Assembly: GCF_000215085.1 (NCBI RefSeq)
Contig: NC_015589.1
Span: forward strand, 3,732,120-3,796,119
Length of the DNA stretch: 64,000 nucleotides
Origin: Desulforamulus ruminis DSM 2154
GTDB taxonomy: Bacteria; Bacillota; Desulfotomaculia; Desulfotomaculales; Desulfotomaculaceae
Direction of reading: 5' to 3'
Position numbers and translations under genes: made by a program. Shown here one piece after another: positions 1 to 11,200 of the stretch; within the stretch, counting starts at the first letter, position 1; each line of letters begins with the position of its first letter. A model generated the notes under the pieces. The model searched no databases. It saw nothing but the letters and a program-made list of their open reading frames with translations, and was not told where the DNA came from.

Positions 1-313
1 AACGGATAACAAATTCGCTTTCGTTGTATTTCAAAAGTTCGTTAGCATCAATACAGGTTGCATCGCTGTAAAGATATTTCTGCGGTATTCTACTCTTTAC
101 AGTGCGCATTATAGGATACAGCCATCTATACAGAAATCTGTTTTTAATAATTATATTTTTCGTTTTCTTACCAATCTTCAAAAGTGGTGCTTCAACATCT
201 TGTTTAAGTTCAATAATATTGTTGTCAATTGAAACACCGTCTTTTTCGCCAAATTGATGATAGATTGCATTTAAAACTCGATCTTTATTTAGTTTAGGAA
301 CATTACTATTCAT
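1..313 (-). CDS. Unidentified glycan-locus protein, N-terminal part (runs off window)
   Basis: The first 104 codons of a gene read leftward off the window edge from an ATG at 313, preceded by a strong AGGAGG ribosome site four bases upstream. It starts 29 bp after the wzt stop, so it is probably the next gene of the glycan operon. The visible part begins MNSNVPKLNKDRVLNAIY, is lysine-rich and soluble, and has no signal peptide. I do not recognise the family from this part. Genes directly after wzt in related loci often encode multidomain glycosyltransferases or chain-capping methyltransferases, but nothing visible here proves that. Confidence 0.75.
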   Translation of the reverse strand, partial: MNSNVPKLNKDRVLNAIYHQFGEKDGVSIDNNIIELKQDVEAPLLKIGKKTKNIIIKNRFLYRWLYPIMRTVKSRIPQKYLYSDATCIDANELLKYNESEFVIR

Positions 314-342
314 TATTCCTCCTGCTTTAAATCAAGTAATTA

Positions 343-1560
343 CTATAGTATACTTACTTCCGTATCCAGGCGACATACACCTGTAAAAAACTCTTCCTTA
401 CCGCGTATCATCTGAAAAGTCGCTGCATGATCCCACCAGTCATAATTGCCCTGCAGATGGCTGTATTCCGCATGGGCTGCAACTGTCAGACTGTAATGCC
501 CAGGCCCTAAATTTAATTTCACAGAAAATACCACTCTTCTTTTTTCTCCAGCTCTACACATACCTATATTCAGGCCAAGATGGTAGGTATTAGTTCCAAA
601 TATATGATTAGCAAGTCTGTCTTTCAACAAAATCCCGATTGTAGGGTTAAGTACATTTTGCTGAGCTTCAAATTCCACCACAATTTGAACTATCTCGCCT
701 ACTTGTACGGCGGTTGCATCTTTACCATTTAGCAATAATTTAACATTACTAATTGTTACTAATTCATTGCCGGAGCGGGTGACAACTCCTTTGCTGTCCC
801 CTCTGCTCTGCTTTATTTTATATTCAGTGCTAGCTTTAGCTATTACGGCATTATAGTAATCCAGTATCTCTTCCGGAGTTCCTTCTCGAACTAGTCGGCC
901 CTTATCCAGCAAAATTGCCCTGTCGCATAAGCTTTTTACCGCTGATGGGTCGTGGGAAACAAAGAGTAAAGTTGTTCCTTCTTCTTTAAATTTGCGGATA
1001 CGGTCAAAGCATTTATGCTGAAAGTAGGCATCGCCGACCGATAAAGCCTCGTCCACAATTAAAACCTCCGGGCGTACGACCGTCGCCACCGCAAAGGCCA
1101 GCCTAACCAGCATGCCGCTTGAATATGTTCTAGTCGGCTGGTCGATGTAGTCCCCTATTTCAGCAAAGGCCCCAATTTCTGGCATTAATCTAGTAATCTC
1201 TTGATTGTCTATGCCAAGTATCTGTCCGGAGGTATAGGCATTTTGCCTGCCGGTAAAATCAGGGTGAAAGCCCATGCCCAGCTCCAAGAGCGCCGATACT
1301 CTGCCCCGGACATGATACTCACCCTGGGTTGGCTGCGTTGTTCCTGTCATAATCTTAAGCAGGGTACTTTTACCGGCCCCGTTTTGGCCGATTATGCCTA
1401 CTGCTTCGCCTGGGCTAATAGAAAAATTAATATCCCTTAAGACCCATAGTTCTTCATGAGACTTATATTTATTCCTGGTTAGCCACTCCAGCATCCTTTT
1501 CCAGCGGACAGGATATCTTTTATACTTTTTTCCTAAATCCTTTGCCTCAATTATCTTCAT
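343..1560 (-). CDS. wzt: ABC glycan exporter, ATP-binding subunit with C-terminal glycan-binding domain
   Basis: ATPase that powers export of an undecaprenyl-linked glycan through the Wzm channel at the inner face of the membrane. The nucleotide-binding domain fills residues 1-240: Walker A GQNGAGKST (58-66), signature YSSGM (146-150), Walker B VLIVDEAL (166-173) and the switch His in VSHD (201-204). Residues about 265-405 form the beta-rich extension typical of Wzt proteins that recognise the finished chain, so this is the long form (405 aa) and not the short capsule or teichoic acid type. Its start overlaps the wzm stop by one base (TAATG), indicating coupled translation. The glycan bound is inferred to be the D-rhamnose polymer. 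Confidence 0.93.
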   Translation of the reverse strand: MKIIEAKDLGKKYKRYPVRWKRMLEWLTRNKYKSHEELWVLRDINFSISPGEAVGIIGQNGAGKSTLLKIMTGTTQPTQGEYHVRGRVSALLELGMGFHPDFTGRQNAYTSGQILGIDNQEITRLMPEIGAFAEIGDYIDQPTRTYSSGMLVRLAFAVATVVRPEVLIVDEALSVGDAYFQHKCFDRIRKFKEEGTTLLFVSHDPSAVKSLCDRAILLDKGRLVREGTPEEILDYYNAVIAKASTEYKIKQSRGDSKGVVTRSGNELVTISNVKLLLNGKDATAVQVGEIVQIVVEFEAQQNVLNPTIGILLKDRLANHIFGTNTYHLGLNIGMCRAGEKRRVVFSVKLNLGPGHYSLTVAAHAEYSHLQGNYDWWDHAATFQMIRGKEEFFTGVCRLDTEVSIL

Positions 1561-2354
1561 TAAAGTTCATCAACCATTTCTTTATCTAATTTAGTAAAAG
1601 TCAAATAGCCTAATACCAGAAATAGGAAGGCAAGTCCTATTGCCGGCAGCATTGCCCCCCAATCGGGCCAGGAATTATTCAAGAAAATTTCTTGATAACT
1701 CCTAACTATCGGAAAAAGGGGATTAAAGTATAATAGTGATACAAATTTTTCAGGGATTACTTTGAAAGGGTAAACAATTGGCGTAAGCCAAAACCAAAAT
1801 TGCAGTATTATCCCCATGGCCTGCCCAACATCTCTAAAGAAAACATTTAGAGTGCCAAGAAATATACCTAAACCCACCGCCAAGGATATTTGGATAATTA
1901 CCAGCGGAAAAAGCGCAATAATAGATAGTCCAGGCAATCTATCCGTTACCAATAGGAAGATTAAGAAAAGCATAAAAATAATTAAGAAGTTTATACCTCC
2001 AGATAAAAACACATATACCGGGAGGCTTGAGCGCGGAAAACTTGCTTTTTTTAACAATCCACCCTGTTCAATAAATATATTTATTGACCGTAAGAGAACC
2101 TCGGAAAAAAACTGCCAGGTAATAATCCCGGAACAAATGTAAATGCTGTAGGCCAAAGTATCATCCAAGCCCGGCAGCTTGGCTCTCATTACCTGAGAAA
2201 ATATCAGTGTGTAGACAAGTATCTGTGCTAGAGGGTTCAGTATAGACCAAATTGCTCCCAATACGGAGTTCATGTACCTGCCCTGGAAATCCCTAACTAC
2301 TAATCCGCATATAAACTGTCTATAATTCCATAATGCCTTAAAAATAGTAAACAA
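1560..2354 (-). CDS. wzm: ABC-2 type polysaccharide export permease
   Basis: Membrane half of the glycan exporter, an ABC2_membrane family protein of 264 aa with about six predicted transmembrane helices and the conserved early segment RDFQGRYMNSVLGAIWSILN that precedes the first helix. Two copies would pair with two Wzt subunits. The gene lies just upstream of wzt on the minus strand and ends inside its start codon. An ABC exporter implies that the chain is completed in the cytoplasm, unlike Wzx/Wzy systems. The carried glycan is inferred from the neighbouring GDP-rhamnose genes. Confidence 0.92.
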   Translation of the reverse strand: MFTIFKALWNYRQFICGLVVRDFQGRYMNSVLGAIWSILNPLAQILVYTLIFSQVMRAKLPGLDDTLAYSIYICSGIITWQFFSEVLLRSINIFIEQGGLLKKASFPRSSLPVYVFLSGGINFLIIFMLFLIFLLVTDRLPGLSIIALFPLVIIQISLAVGLGIFLGTLNVFFRDVGQAMGIILQFWFWLTPIVYPFKVIPEKFVSLLYFNPLFPIVRSYQEIFLNNSWPDWGAMLPAIGLAFLFLVLGYLTFTKLDKEMVDEL

Positions 2355-2439
2355 CCCTTCCTGTTTGAAGCTAACCTGTCTTCCGCCACGATTTGTGAGA
2401 AAAACAACAAGTAATCTACAATATGTTGAACATTCAAGA

Positions 2440-3612
2440 TTACTGTCTTATTGCCCTATCATATACCGCTATTGTTTTTTCAATACAGGCATCCCAAGTC
2501 ATTTCTAAAGCATGTCTAAGACCCTCTTCCACTGCTCTTGATCGCCATCCTTCATCTTGCAATGCCAACGACAAGCCTTCTCTTAGAGCTATCTCATCTT
2601 CCGGTTCAATAAGCAAAGAAGCCCCGCCTGCTACTTCTGGCATAGAGGATCTATTGGAAGTCAATACCGGGACACCACTTGCCATGGCTTCCGCAATAGG
2701 TAACCCAAAGCCTTCATAAAGTGATGGATAAGCAAAAAGCCTGCAACCGGCATAGAGTAGAGGCAATAAACCTTGAGGAATATAGCCTAAGTATTTTAGC
2801 CATCCCTCTTGTGCAGCCCGTATAATTTCTTGATGAATTTCTTGGCTATTCCAACCTCGCTCACCCACCAGAACAAGAGGCCACTGGCAACGAATCTGCG
2901 CCGGAAGCTCACGATAGGCAGAAATTAAACGCATAATATTTTTTCGAGGCTCAATTGTTGCCACACAAAGGCTGTAGCTGCCGGGCTTCAGGCCAAACTG
3001 TCCTAAAGGAACTTGCAGATTAGCAAAGGTTCGTGGTCTAAAAACACTATCCACACCTAAATGTATTGCTGCTACTCGATCCTCAGGCAACCCAAAATAA
3101 GTTAATACTTCTTTGCGAATTGCCTGAGAATCAGTAATTATTTGGCTCGCATTTTTTAGTGACCGTATAATAGATTTGTTAATCCTTGCTGCTCTTTGTG
3201 GTAAATGCCACTTGGGATTTACAATAGTGGAGAGATCATGTATAGTAACCACAGTAGGAATATCTAATTTGGGCACCAAATAGTTCGGCCCATGAAAAAG
3301 ATCGGTCTCTTTGGAATTTACACGAGCCTTTACCAAAAACGGATAGAGTAAATCATACACATTGCCAACCGCCTTACTCCGTACCAGTTGCTGGTAAAAA
3401 ACACCTTCCTTCTGCTTTTTCCCATTTCCACCCTTGCCTTTTGACGTCCCACAACCTAATACTTCTTTTGAGTTTTTCCAACGACCTTGTGACAAATAAC
3501 GGATAGAATGTACGGAAGGATGCTCTAATAATCGTGAAGCTAACTCCCATGTATACCTGCCGATTCCCGTAAGCGGTTGCTTAATTGCTTCCGTGGCCAA
3601 TACTACTCTCAT
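2440..3612 (-). CDS. GT4-family glycosyltransferase
   Basis: Cytoplasmic retaining glycosyltransferase with a GT-B fold (390 aa). The C-terminal Glycos_transf_1 domain shows TIEPRKN (219-225), a typical donor-site segment, and EGFGLPIAEAM (300-310), the E-x7-E nucleotide-sugar motif. The N-terminal domain carries the glycine-rich TGIGRYTWEL stretch (15-24) usual in mannosyl/rhamnosyl transferases. It probably adds GDP-linked mannose or rhamnose residues to the lipid-linked chain; linkage and donor cannot be read from sequence. It sits between wzm and manB in the same operon. Confidence 0.85.
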   Translation of the reverse strand: MRVVLATEAIKQPLTGIGRYTWELASRLLEHPSVHSIRYLSQGRWKNSKEVLGCGTSKGKGGNGKKQKEGVFYQQLVRSKAVGNVYDLLYPFLVKARVNSKETDLFHGPNYLVPKLDIPTVVTIHDLSTIVNPKWHLPQRAARINKSIIRSLKNASQIITDSQAIRKEVLTYFGLPEDRVAAIHLGVDSVFRPRTFANLQVPLGQFGLKPGSYSLCVATIEPRKNIMRLISAYRELPAQIRCQWPLVLVGERGWNSQEIHQEIIRAAQEGWLKYLGYIPQGLLPLLYAGCRLFAYPSLYEGFGLPIAEAMASGVPVLTSNRSSMPEVAGGASLLIEPEDEIALREGLSLALQDEGWRSRAVEEGLRHALEMTWDACIEKTIAVYDRAIRQ

Positions 3613-3640
3613 TGCTTAATATACCTTCTTTTAACTGAGT

Positions 3641-5005
3641 TTACATGCTATCAACAATACTCAATAATTCTTGTATTTTCTTTTCCAGTAATTCTTTGTC
3701 TGCCCTGGCCTCTACATTGAGGCGTAGAAGTGGTTCGGTATTGGACATACGTAAGTTGAAACGCCACAGGTCGTGCTCCACACTTAAACCATCGGTTCGG
3801 TCAATTTTACCACCTTGGGAGAATTGTTGTTCTATAATCTCCATAACGGTAGATGGATTCAGAACCCGGCGATTGATTTCTCCGCTGCAGGGGAATTTAT
3901 TCATTCGTTCGTTTATTAACTCTGATAGTTTCTTGCCATCCCGACACATAGCCTCCAGGATGAGCAGCCAGGGAATCATGCCGCTATCGCAATACGCAAA
4001 GTCTCTGAAATAGTGATGGGCTGACATTTCGCCACCGTAAACTGCATCCTCCAGACGCATGCGTTCCTTAATAAAGGCATGCCCTGTCTTACTTTGTACA
4101 GCAATACCGCCTGCTTCCTGGACCATCTCTATGGTATTCCAAGTTAGGCGAGGGTCATGTATTATTTTAGCCCCAGGAAAACGTCTTAAAAAGGCTTGGG
4201 CTAAGAAGCCCACAATATAGTATCCTTCGATGAATCTACCCTGTTCATCAAATAGAAAACAGCGGTCAAAATCACCATCCCAGGCAATACCTACATCTGC
4301 TCCAGTTTCTCTTACTGCTTTGGCAGTTGATTCCCTGTTTTCGGGTAGTAATGGGTTAGGAATACCGTTAGGAAAACTGCCGTCAGGGCTATAATTTACC
4401 TGAATGAACCCAAATGGCAAGTGTGATGCCAAGGCATCTAAGATTGGCCCGGCACAGCCGTTCCCTGGATTGACTACTACCTTTAGCTTCTTGAGAATGG
4501 TTAGATCCACGAAGGATAGTAATTTATTAATGTAATCCGGCAAACAATCATGCTGTTTATATTGCCCTGGTTTACCTAGTTTGTTTTCGGCAAAGCTGCC
4601 TGTAATTGCTTTTTCTTCTAATTCACGCAGGCCACTGTCGCCACTGATGGGTCTTGACCCTTGACGAACCAGTTTCATGCCATTGTAGTTCATGGGGTTA
4701 TGACTGGCGGTTACCATAATACCCCCATCTAATCCATAGTGATCCGTCGCAAAATAAATCTGCTCGGTGCCACACAACCCAATATCCAGAACGTTGCACC
4801 CCTCATCCATAAGACCCTTTGTCAGCGCCTCTGCCAACATAGTGCTGGATTGGCGTACATCCCTGCCAATGGCTACTTGGGATGCTTTAAATAATTGGGC
4901 ATAGGCAAGTCCAATGCGATAGGCTATTTCGGAGTTTAACTCCTCTGGGACACGTCCCCTAATATCATAAGCTTTAAACGCTTTCCGCGAAGACTCCATT
5001 GACAT
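3641..5005 (-). CDS. manB: Phosphomannomutase/phosphoglucomutase
   Basis: Alpha-D-phosphohexomutase (454 aa) converting mannose-6-phosphate to mannose-1-phosphate, the substrate of ManC. The phosphoserine loop TASHNP (99-104) with the catalytic Ser, the metal loop DGDFDR near residue 245, and the sugar-binding GGEMSAHHYF segment are all present. The closest type is the bacterial ManB/AlgC group, which often accepts glucose-1-phosphate too. The ATG at 5005 follows the upstream glycosyltransferase stop by two bases, so both are in one operon supplying GDP-mannose. Confidence 0.9.
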   Translation of the reverse strand: MSMESSRKAFKAYDIRGRVPEELNSEIAYRIGLAYAQLFKASQVAIGRDVRQSSTMLAEALTKGLMDEGCNVLDIGLCGTEQIYFATDHYGLDGGIMVTASHNPMNYNGMKLVRQGSRPISGDSGLRELEEKAITGSFAENKLGKPGQYKQHDCLPDYINKLLSFVDLTILKKLKVVVNPGNGCAGPILDALASHLPFGFIQVNYSPDGSFPNGIPNPLLPENRESTAKAVRETGADVGIAWDGDFDRCFLFDEQGRFIEGYYIVGFLAQAFLRRFPGAKIIHDPRLTWNTIEMVQEAGGIAVQSKTGHAFIKERMRLEDAVYGGEMSAHHYFRDFAYCDSGMIPWLLILEAMCRDGKKLSELINERMNKFPCSGEINRRVLNPSTVMEIIEQQFSQGGKIDRTDGLSVEHDLWRFNLRMSNTEPLLRLNVEARADKELLEKKIQELLSIVDSM

Positions 5006-5007
5006 AT

Positions 5008-6138
5008 TTATACTGCCCCTTTCGACAGCGCAGAGTTGGAATCACTTTTGTATTCCAAATATTTTTTTGTAACAAATTCAAGAATTTTTGATTCAAATCT
5101 TTCTTCTTCAAAGTTTTTGGTGTGAGCTGTAATTATTTCTGGTCTAAAATTAGTTTCTGATTGTAGAAACCGTTCCACTGTTTTTATTAGAGAATCTGCA
5201 GACTGCTCCTCAAAAAAGATGCCCGTTATTCCCTCAACCACTGTCTCCAGGGCGCCACCTCTCCCAAAGGCAATAACCGGGCGGCCGCAGGCCTGAGCTT
5301 CCAGAGGCATAATGCCGAAGTCTTCTTCTCCCGGAAAAACAAAAGCCCGACATCGCTGATACAAACTACGCAATTCATCATCCGGCACTTTTCCTAAGAA
5401 TTTTATCGTAGAACCTGCCAGCTTTTTCAGATTTTTGTATTCTGCTCCATCACCGGCCACCCATAGGGGCAGTTTGAGCTGTGAAAAGGCTTGCACTGCC
5501 AGGTCTATTCTTTTGTAACCCACAAGTCTGCCTGCACATAAAAAATAGTTTCTTTCATTGCCTGCTGGATGGTAAAACTTTGTATCCACCGGAGGGTGAA
5601 TAACGTGGCAATCCCTCCGATAATGTTTCTGTATTCTTCGGGCAACGTTTTGAGAATTGGCAATAAAATAATCTACCCGGTCTGCAGTCAGTCGATCCCA
5701 TTGTCTGATATGATTCATCTGCCAGGCAACATAGGATCGAAGCAGCAACCCCTTTTTTTCGGTATATTCATGATAAAAATCCCAAGCGTAGCGCATGGGG
5801 GTATTGCAGTAAGAAATATGACAGGTACCGACTCTTGTAATGATTCCTTTCGCACAAGAGGTAGAAGAACTCAGCACCAAGTCATATTCCGATAAGTCAA
5901 ACTGCTCTACTGCTAAAGGCATAAATTGTAGGAACCACTGATGCTTTTTTTTGGCAAAGGGTACCTTTTGCAGGAAAGATGTCCTTATATCCATTGCTTT
6001 GAAACTTTCGGGTAAGTGTGTCTGGTCATAAAGAACGGTATAAATTGGCGCCTCGGGAAATAACCGATGGAAAATTTCAATTAACCGTTCTGCCCCTCCA
6101 AAATTTGTCAACCAATCATGCACCAGTGCAACCTTCAT
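5008..6138 (-). CDS. GT4-family glycosyltransferase, mannosyl/rhamnosyl type
   Basis: GT-B fold glycosyltransferase of 376 aa. The N-terminus MKVALVHDWLTNFGGAER (1-18) is characteristic of transferases that act early on GDP-mannose- or GDP-rhamnose-derived chains such as WbpZ-like proteins. The donor-site motif EEDFGIMPLEAQ is at 271-282. Lying between manC and manB and next to gmd/rmd, it most likely uses GDP-D-rhamnose or GDP-mannose. The product linkage is unknown. The resemblance to WbpZ is judged by eye. Confidence 0.85.
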   Translation of the reverse strand: MKVALVHDWLTNFGGAERLIEIFHRLFPEAPIYTVLYDQTHLPESFKAMDIRTSFLQKVPFAKKKHQWFLQFMPLAVEQFDLSEYDLVLSSSTSCAKGIITRVGTCHISYCNTPMRYAWDFYHEYTEKKGLLLRSYVAWQMNHIRQWDRLTADRVDYFIANSQNVARRIQKHYRRDCHVIHPPVDTKFYHPAGNERNYFLCAGRLVGYKRIDLAVQAFSQLKLPLWVAGDGAEYKNLKKLAGSTIKFLGKVPDDELRSLYQRCRAFVFPGEEDFGIMPLEAQACGRPVIAFGRGGALETVVEGITGIFFEEQSADSLIKTVERFLQSETNFRPEIITAHTKNFEEERFESKILEFVTKKYLEYKSDSNSALSKGAV

Positions 6139-6161
6139 TTATGGTTCTCCTAAAATTAGTG

Positions 6162-7583
6162 TTAATTATCTATGCGGCCATAAATATCGTCAAATCTTAC
6201 AATATCATCCTCTTCAAGATAAGTTCCGGTCTGTACTTCAATAATTTCTAAAGGTATTTTCCCCGGGTTTTCCAGGCAGTGCTTGGTGGATTTTGGAACA
6301 AAAACACTTTCGCTCTCATGAACCATTATTTCTTGCTCTCCAATAGTTACTTTGGCTGTGCCCGCAATGACCACCCAGTGTTCGCTTCGATGATAATGCA
6401 TCTGCAGGCTTAATCTTTCTCCAGGTAGGACCATTATTCTTTTAACTTTAAAACCGCTTCCTTCGGTTAAGATGGTATAGGAACCCCAAGGCCGATAAGT
6501 TGTCGTGTGTTCACTTACTTCTTTACGTTGATTATTCTTTAAAAATCCCACCAAGTCTTTTATTTTTTGAGATTCGCCTTTTTTAGCAACGACAATTGCA
6601 TCATTTGTTTCTACAATAATGGTTTCATCTAAACCTACGGCTGCAACCAATCGATCGCTAGCAACTAACATGGAATTTCTGCAGTCAACCGTTACACAAT
6701 CGCCGGTTAATGCATTTCCCTCATTATCTTTTTCAAGAATTTCATATAATGCATCCCAAGAACCAACATCGCTCCATTTTAGCTGCAATGGAATGACCGC
6801 AACCAAATGAGAACGCTCCGCTAATGCATAATCAATGGATATGTTAGGCATCTGATCAAAATGCTTTAATGCGGGAGCATAGCCTTGTTGAATAAGATGA
6901 TAAATATCCGGACAATAAACTTCCAACTCTTTAAAAAAAGTACCAATTGTAAAAGCAAACATACCTGAATTCCAGTAATACTCTCCTGATGCAAAATATT
7001 CTTCTGCTTTTTCCTTAGTAGGTTTCTCTACAAATTTTTCTACTTCAAAGGCAGAAAAGCATTTAATTTCACCATGTTTAATTTTAATATTTTCTTTATA
7101 TGCTTTTATATAACCATAGCCTGTTTCTGGCTTATCTGGAACAACACCAAAAGTCGTGAAGTACCCTTTAGAAGAAAGCGCTATTGCTTCAGCAGTGGCT
7201 GAAACCATTGCCTCGCCCGGTTTAATAATATGATCTGAGGGCGTTACCAAAATACATTGAGATTCTCCGGCATTTAACACTTCTTTGCAATATTGAACAG
7301 CTAAAGCAATTGCAGGAGCCGTGTTACGGGAAGTAGGTTCTAAAATTACGTGCACACCTTTAAACCCATATGCTTTTAGCTCGCTCAGCACATGATGTTT
7401 ATATTCTTTATTAGTAACAATAATCATGTTTTCAGGTTTAATCTTTTTTTCAAATCGCTTCAACGTTTCGATTAGTAATGATCTTTCTGTGGCTAGTTTC
7501 AAAAATTGTTTTGGATAACTGGTTCTGGATACGGGAAATAAACGGGTTCCTCCTCCTCCAGCCAGGACTATTAATTTCACCAT
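6162..7583 (-). CDS. manC: Mannose-1-phosphate guanylyltransferase / mannose-6-phosphate isomerase
   Basis: Bifunctional type II enzyme (473 aa) that makes GDP-mannose. The N-terminal nucleotidyltransferase has the signature AGGGGTRLFP (8-17) and the sugar-binding FVEKP (184-188). The C-terminal 110 residues are a cupin with the metal ligands of type II phosphomannose isomerase (MHYHRSEHW, then PKSTKH). GDP-mannose feeds Gmd in this locus. The gene is co-oriented with rmd and gmd upstream, with a 54 bp gap from rmd. Confidence 0.94.
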   Translation of the reverse strand: MVKLIVLAGGGGTRLFPVSRTSYPKQFLKLATERSLLIETLKRFEKKIKPENMIIVTNKEYKHHVLSELKAYGFKGVHVILEPTSRNTAPAIALAVQYCKEVLNAGESQCILVTPSDHIIKPGEAMVSATAEAIALSSKGYFTTFGVVPDKPETGYGYIKAYKENIKIKHGEIKCFSAFEVEKFVEKPTKEKAEEYFASGEYYWNSGMFAFTIGTFFKELEVYCPDIYHLIQQGYAPALKHFDQMPNISIDYALAERSHLVAVIPLQLKWSDVGSWDALYEILEKDNEGNALTGDCVTVDCRNSMLVASDRLVAAVGLDETIIVETNDAIVVAKKGESQKIKDLVGFLKNNQRKEVSEHTTTYRPWGSYTILTEGSGFKVKRIMVLPGERLSLQMHYHRSEHWVVIAGTAKVTIGEQEIMVHESESVFVPKSTKHCLENPGKIPLEIIEVQTGTYLEEDDIVRFDDIYGRIDN

Positions 7584-7637
7584 CCATCAACTCCATGACA
7601 TGTCATCTTTATCATTATATTTGCTCCTGGAAAAATG

Positions 7638-8588
7638 CTATCTCCCAGCATTTATCTTTACTTTGTCGCGCCACCAATTTAAGGTTTTTATAATACTATT
7701 TTCAAATTCAAGCTTAGGCCGCCAAGTAGTAGCTTGATATATTTTTGCATTAGAGCCAATAAACAGCGGTACTTCAGATGGGCGGAGCTTAGAAGCATCC
7801 TGTACTACTTCGATAGAAACCTTTGCCTGATTGATTAATATCTCTAAAATATCCTGAGCAGAACGAGCTATTCCTGAGCAGACATTGTAAATACCTGCAG
7901 CCGGACTCTTTTCCATTAAAAGTGCATATGCCCGTACCACATCTGTTACATCGGTAAAATCCCTTTTAGCATTGAGGTTCCCTACTCTTAACACAGGCGG
8001 TTTTATTTTTTGCTCAATCTCTGCAATCTGCGAAGCAAAATCACTAACTACATAGCCCATCTGCTGCCCTGGTCCAAAATGGTTGAAGGGGCGTACATGG
8101 ATTACCTCCATTTCATATTTTTGAGATAATTGCAAAACCATTTGCCCCATGGCAAATTTACTGATAGCGTAGGGATTTTGGGGTAAGCATGGATGCTTCT
8201 CTGTTAAAGGCTCTCCTAATTTTCCGGTTAAGCCATATTCCTCACTTGAACCTATGGTTATTAACCGCGTCCGCGGCATCATATCCCTTAACGCTTTCAA
8301 CAAATTTATAGTTCCTGTAATATTCACATCAACTGTACTCACGGGATCTTCCCAGGCTAGTCTGACCGTGCTCTGGGCAGCCAAGTGAAAAACCACATCT
8401 GGTGTGCTGTATTTTAATGCCTTTTTTATACTGGAAGGGTCTGTAATATCCATATTCAGGTACAAGGTGTCTAAATTATCCGGAGGTGTCAGCGCACGCC
8501 CTGAAGCATATATCGTATGTCCTTCCTTTAAGTAATCGACTAAATGTCGCCCTACAAAACCGTTTGCACCTGTAACCAGTATTTTCAT
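7638..8588 (-). CDS. rmd: GDP-4-dehydro-6-deoxy-D-mannose reductase (GDP-D-rhamnose forming)
   Basis: Extended short-chain dehydrogenase (316 aa) that reduces the 4-keto product of Gmd. The NAD(P) loop TGANGFVG is at 6-13, the active-site serine segment GSSEEYG at 113-119, and the catalytic pair Tyr140/Lys144 at NPYAISK. The overall pattern fits Rmd, giving GDP-D-rhamnose, better than the two-step GDP-fucose synthase, because the epimerase-type Cys and His residues of that enzyme are not evident. Rmd was characterised in S-layer glycan synthesis of Aneurinibacillus and in the Pseudomonas A-band polysaccharide. The gene follows gmd after 17 bp. Confidence 0.85.
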   Translation of the reverse strand: MKILVTGANGFVGRHLVDYLKEGHTIYASGRALTPPDNLDTLYLNMDITDPSSIKKALKYSTPDVVFHLAAQSTVRLAWEDPVSTVDVNITGTINLLKALRDMMPRTRLITIGSSEEYGLTGKLGEPLTEKHPCLPQNPYAISKFAMGQMVLQLSQKYEMEVIHVRPFNHFGPGQQMGYVVSDFASQIAEIEQKIKPPVLRVGNLNAKRDFTDVTDVVRAYALLMEKSPAAGIYNVCSGIARSAQDILEILINQAKVSIEVVQDASKLRPSEVPLFIGSNAKIYQATTWRPKLEFENSIIKTLNWWRDKVKINAGR

Positions 8589-8605
8589 TATATAATACCT
8601 ACCAG

Positions 8606-11184
<2,579 letters not shown>

Positions 11185-11200
11185 TCACACCTCCAGCAGG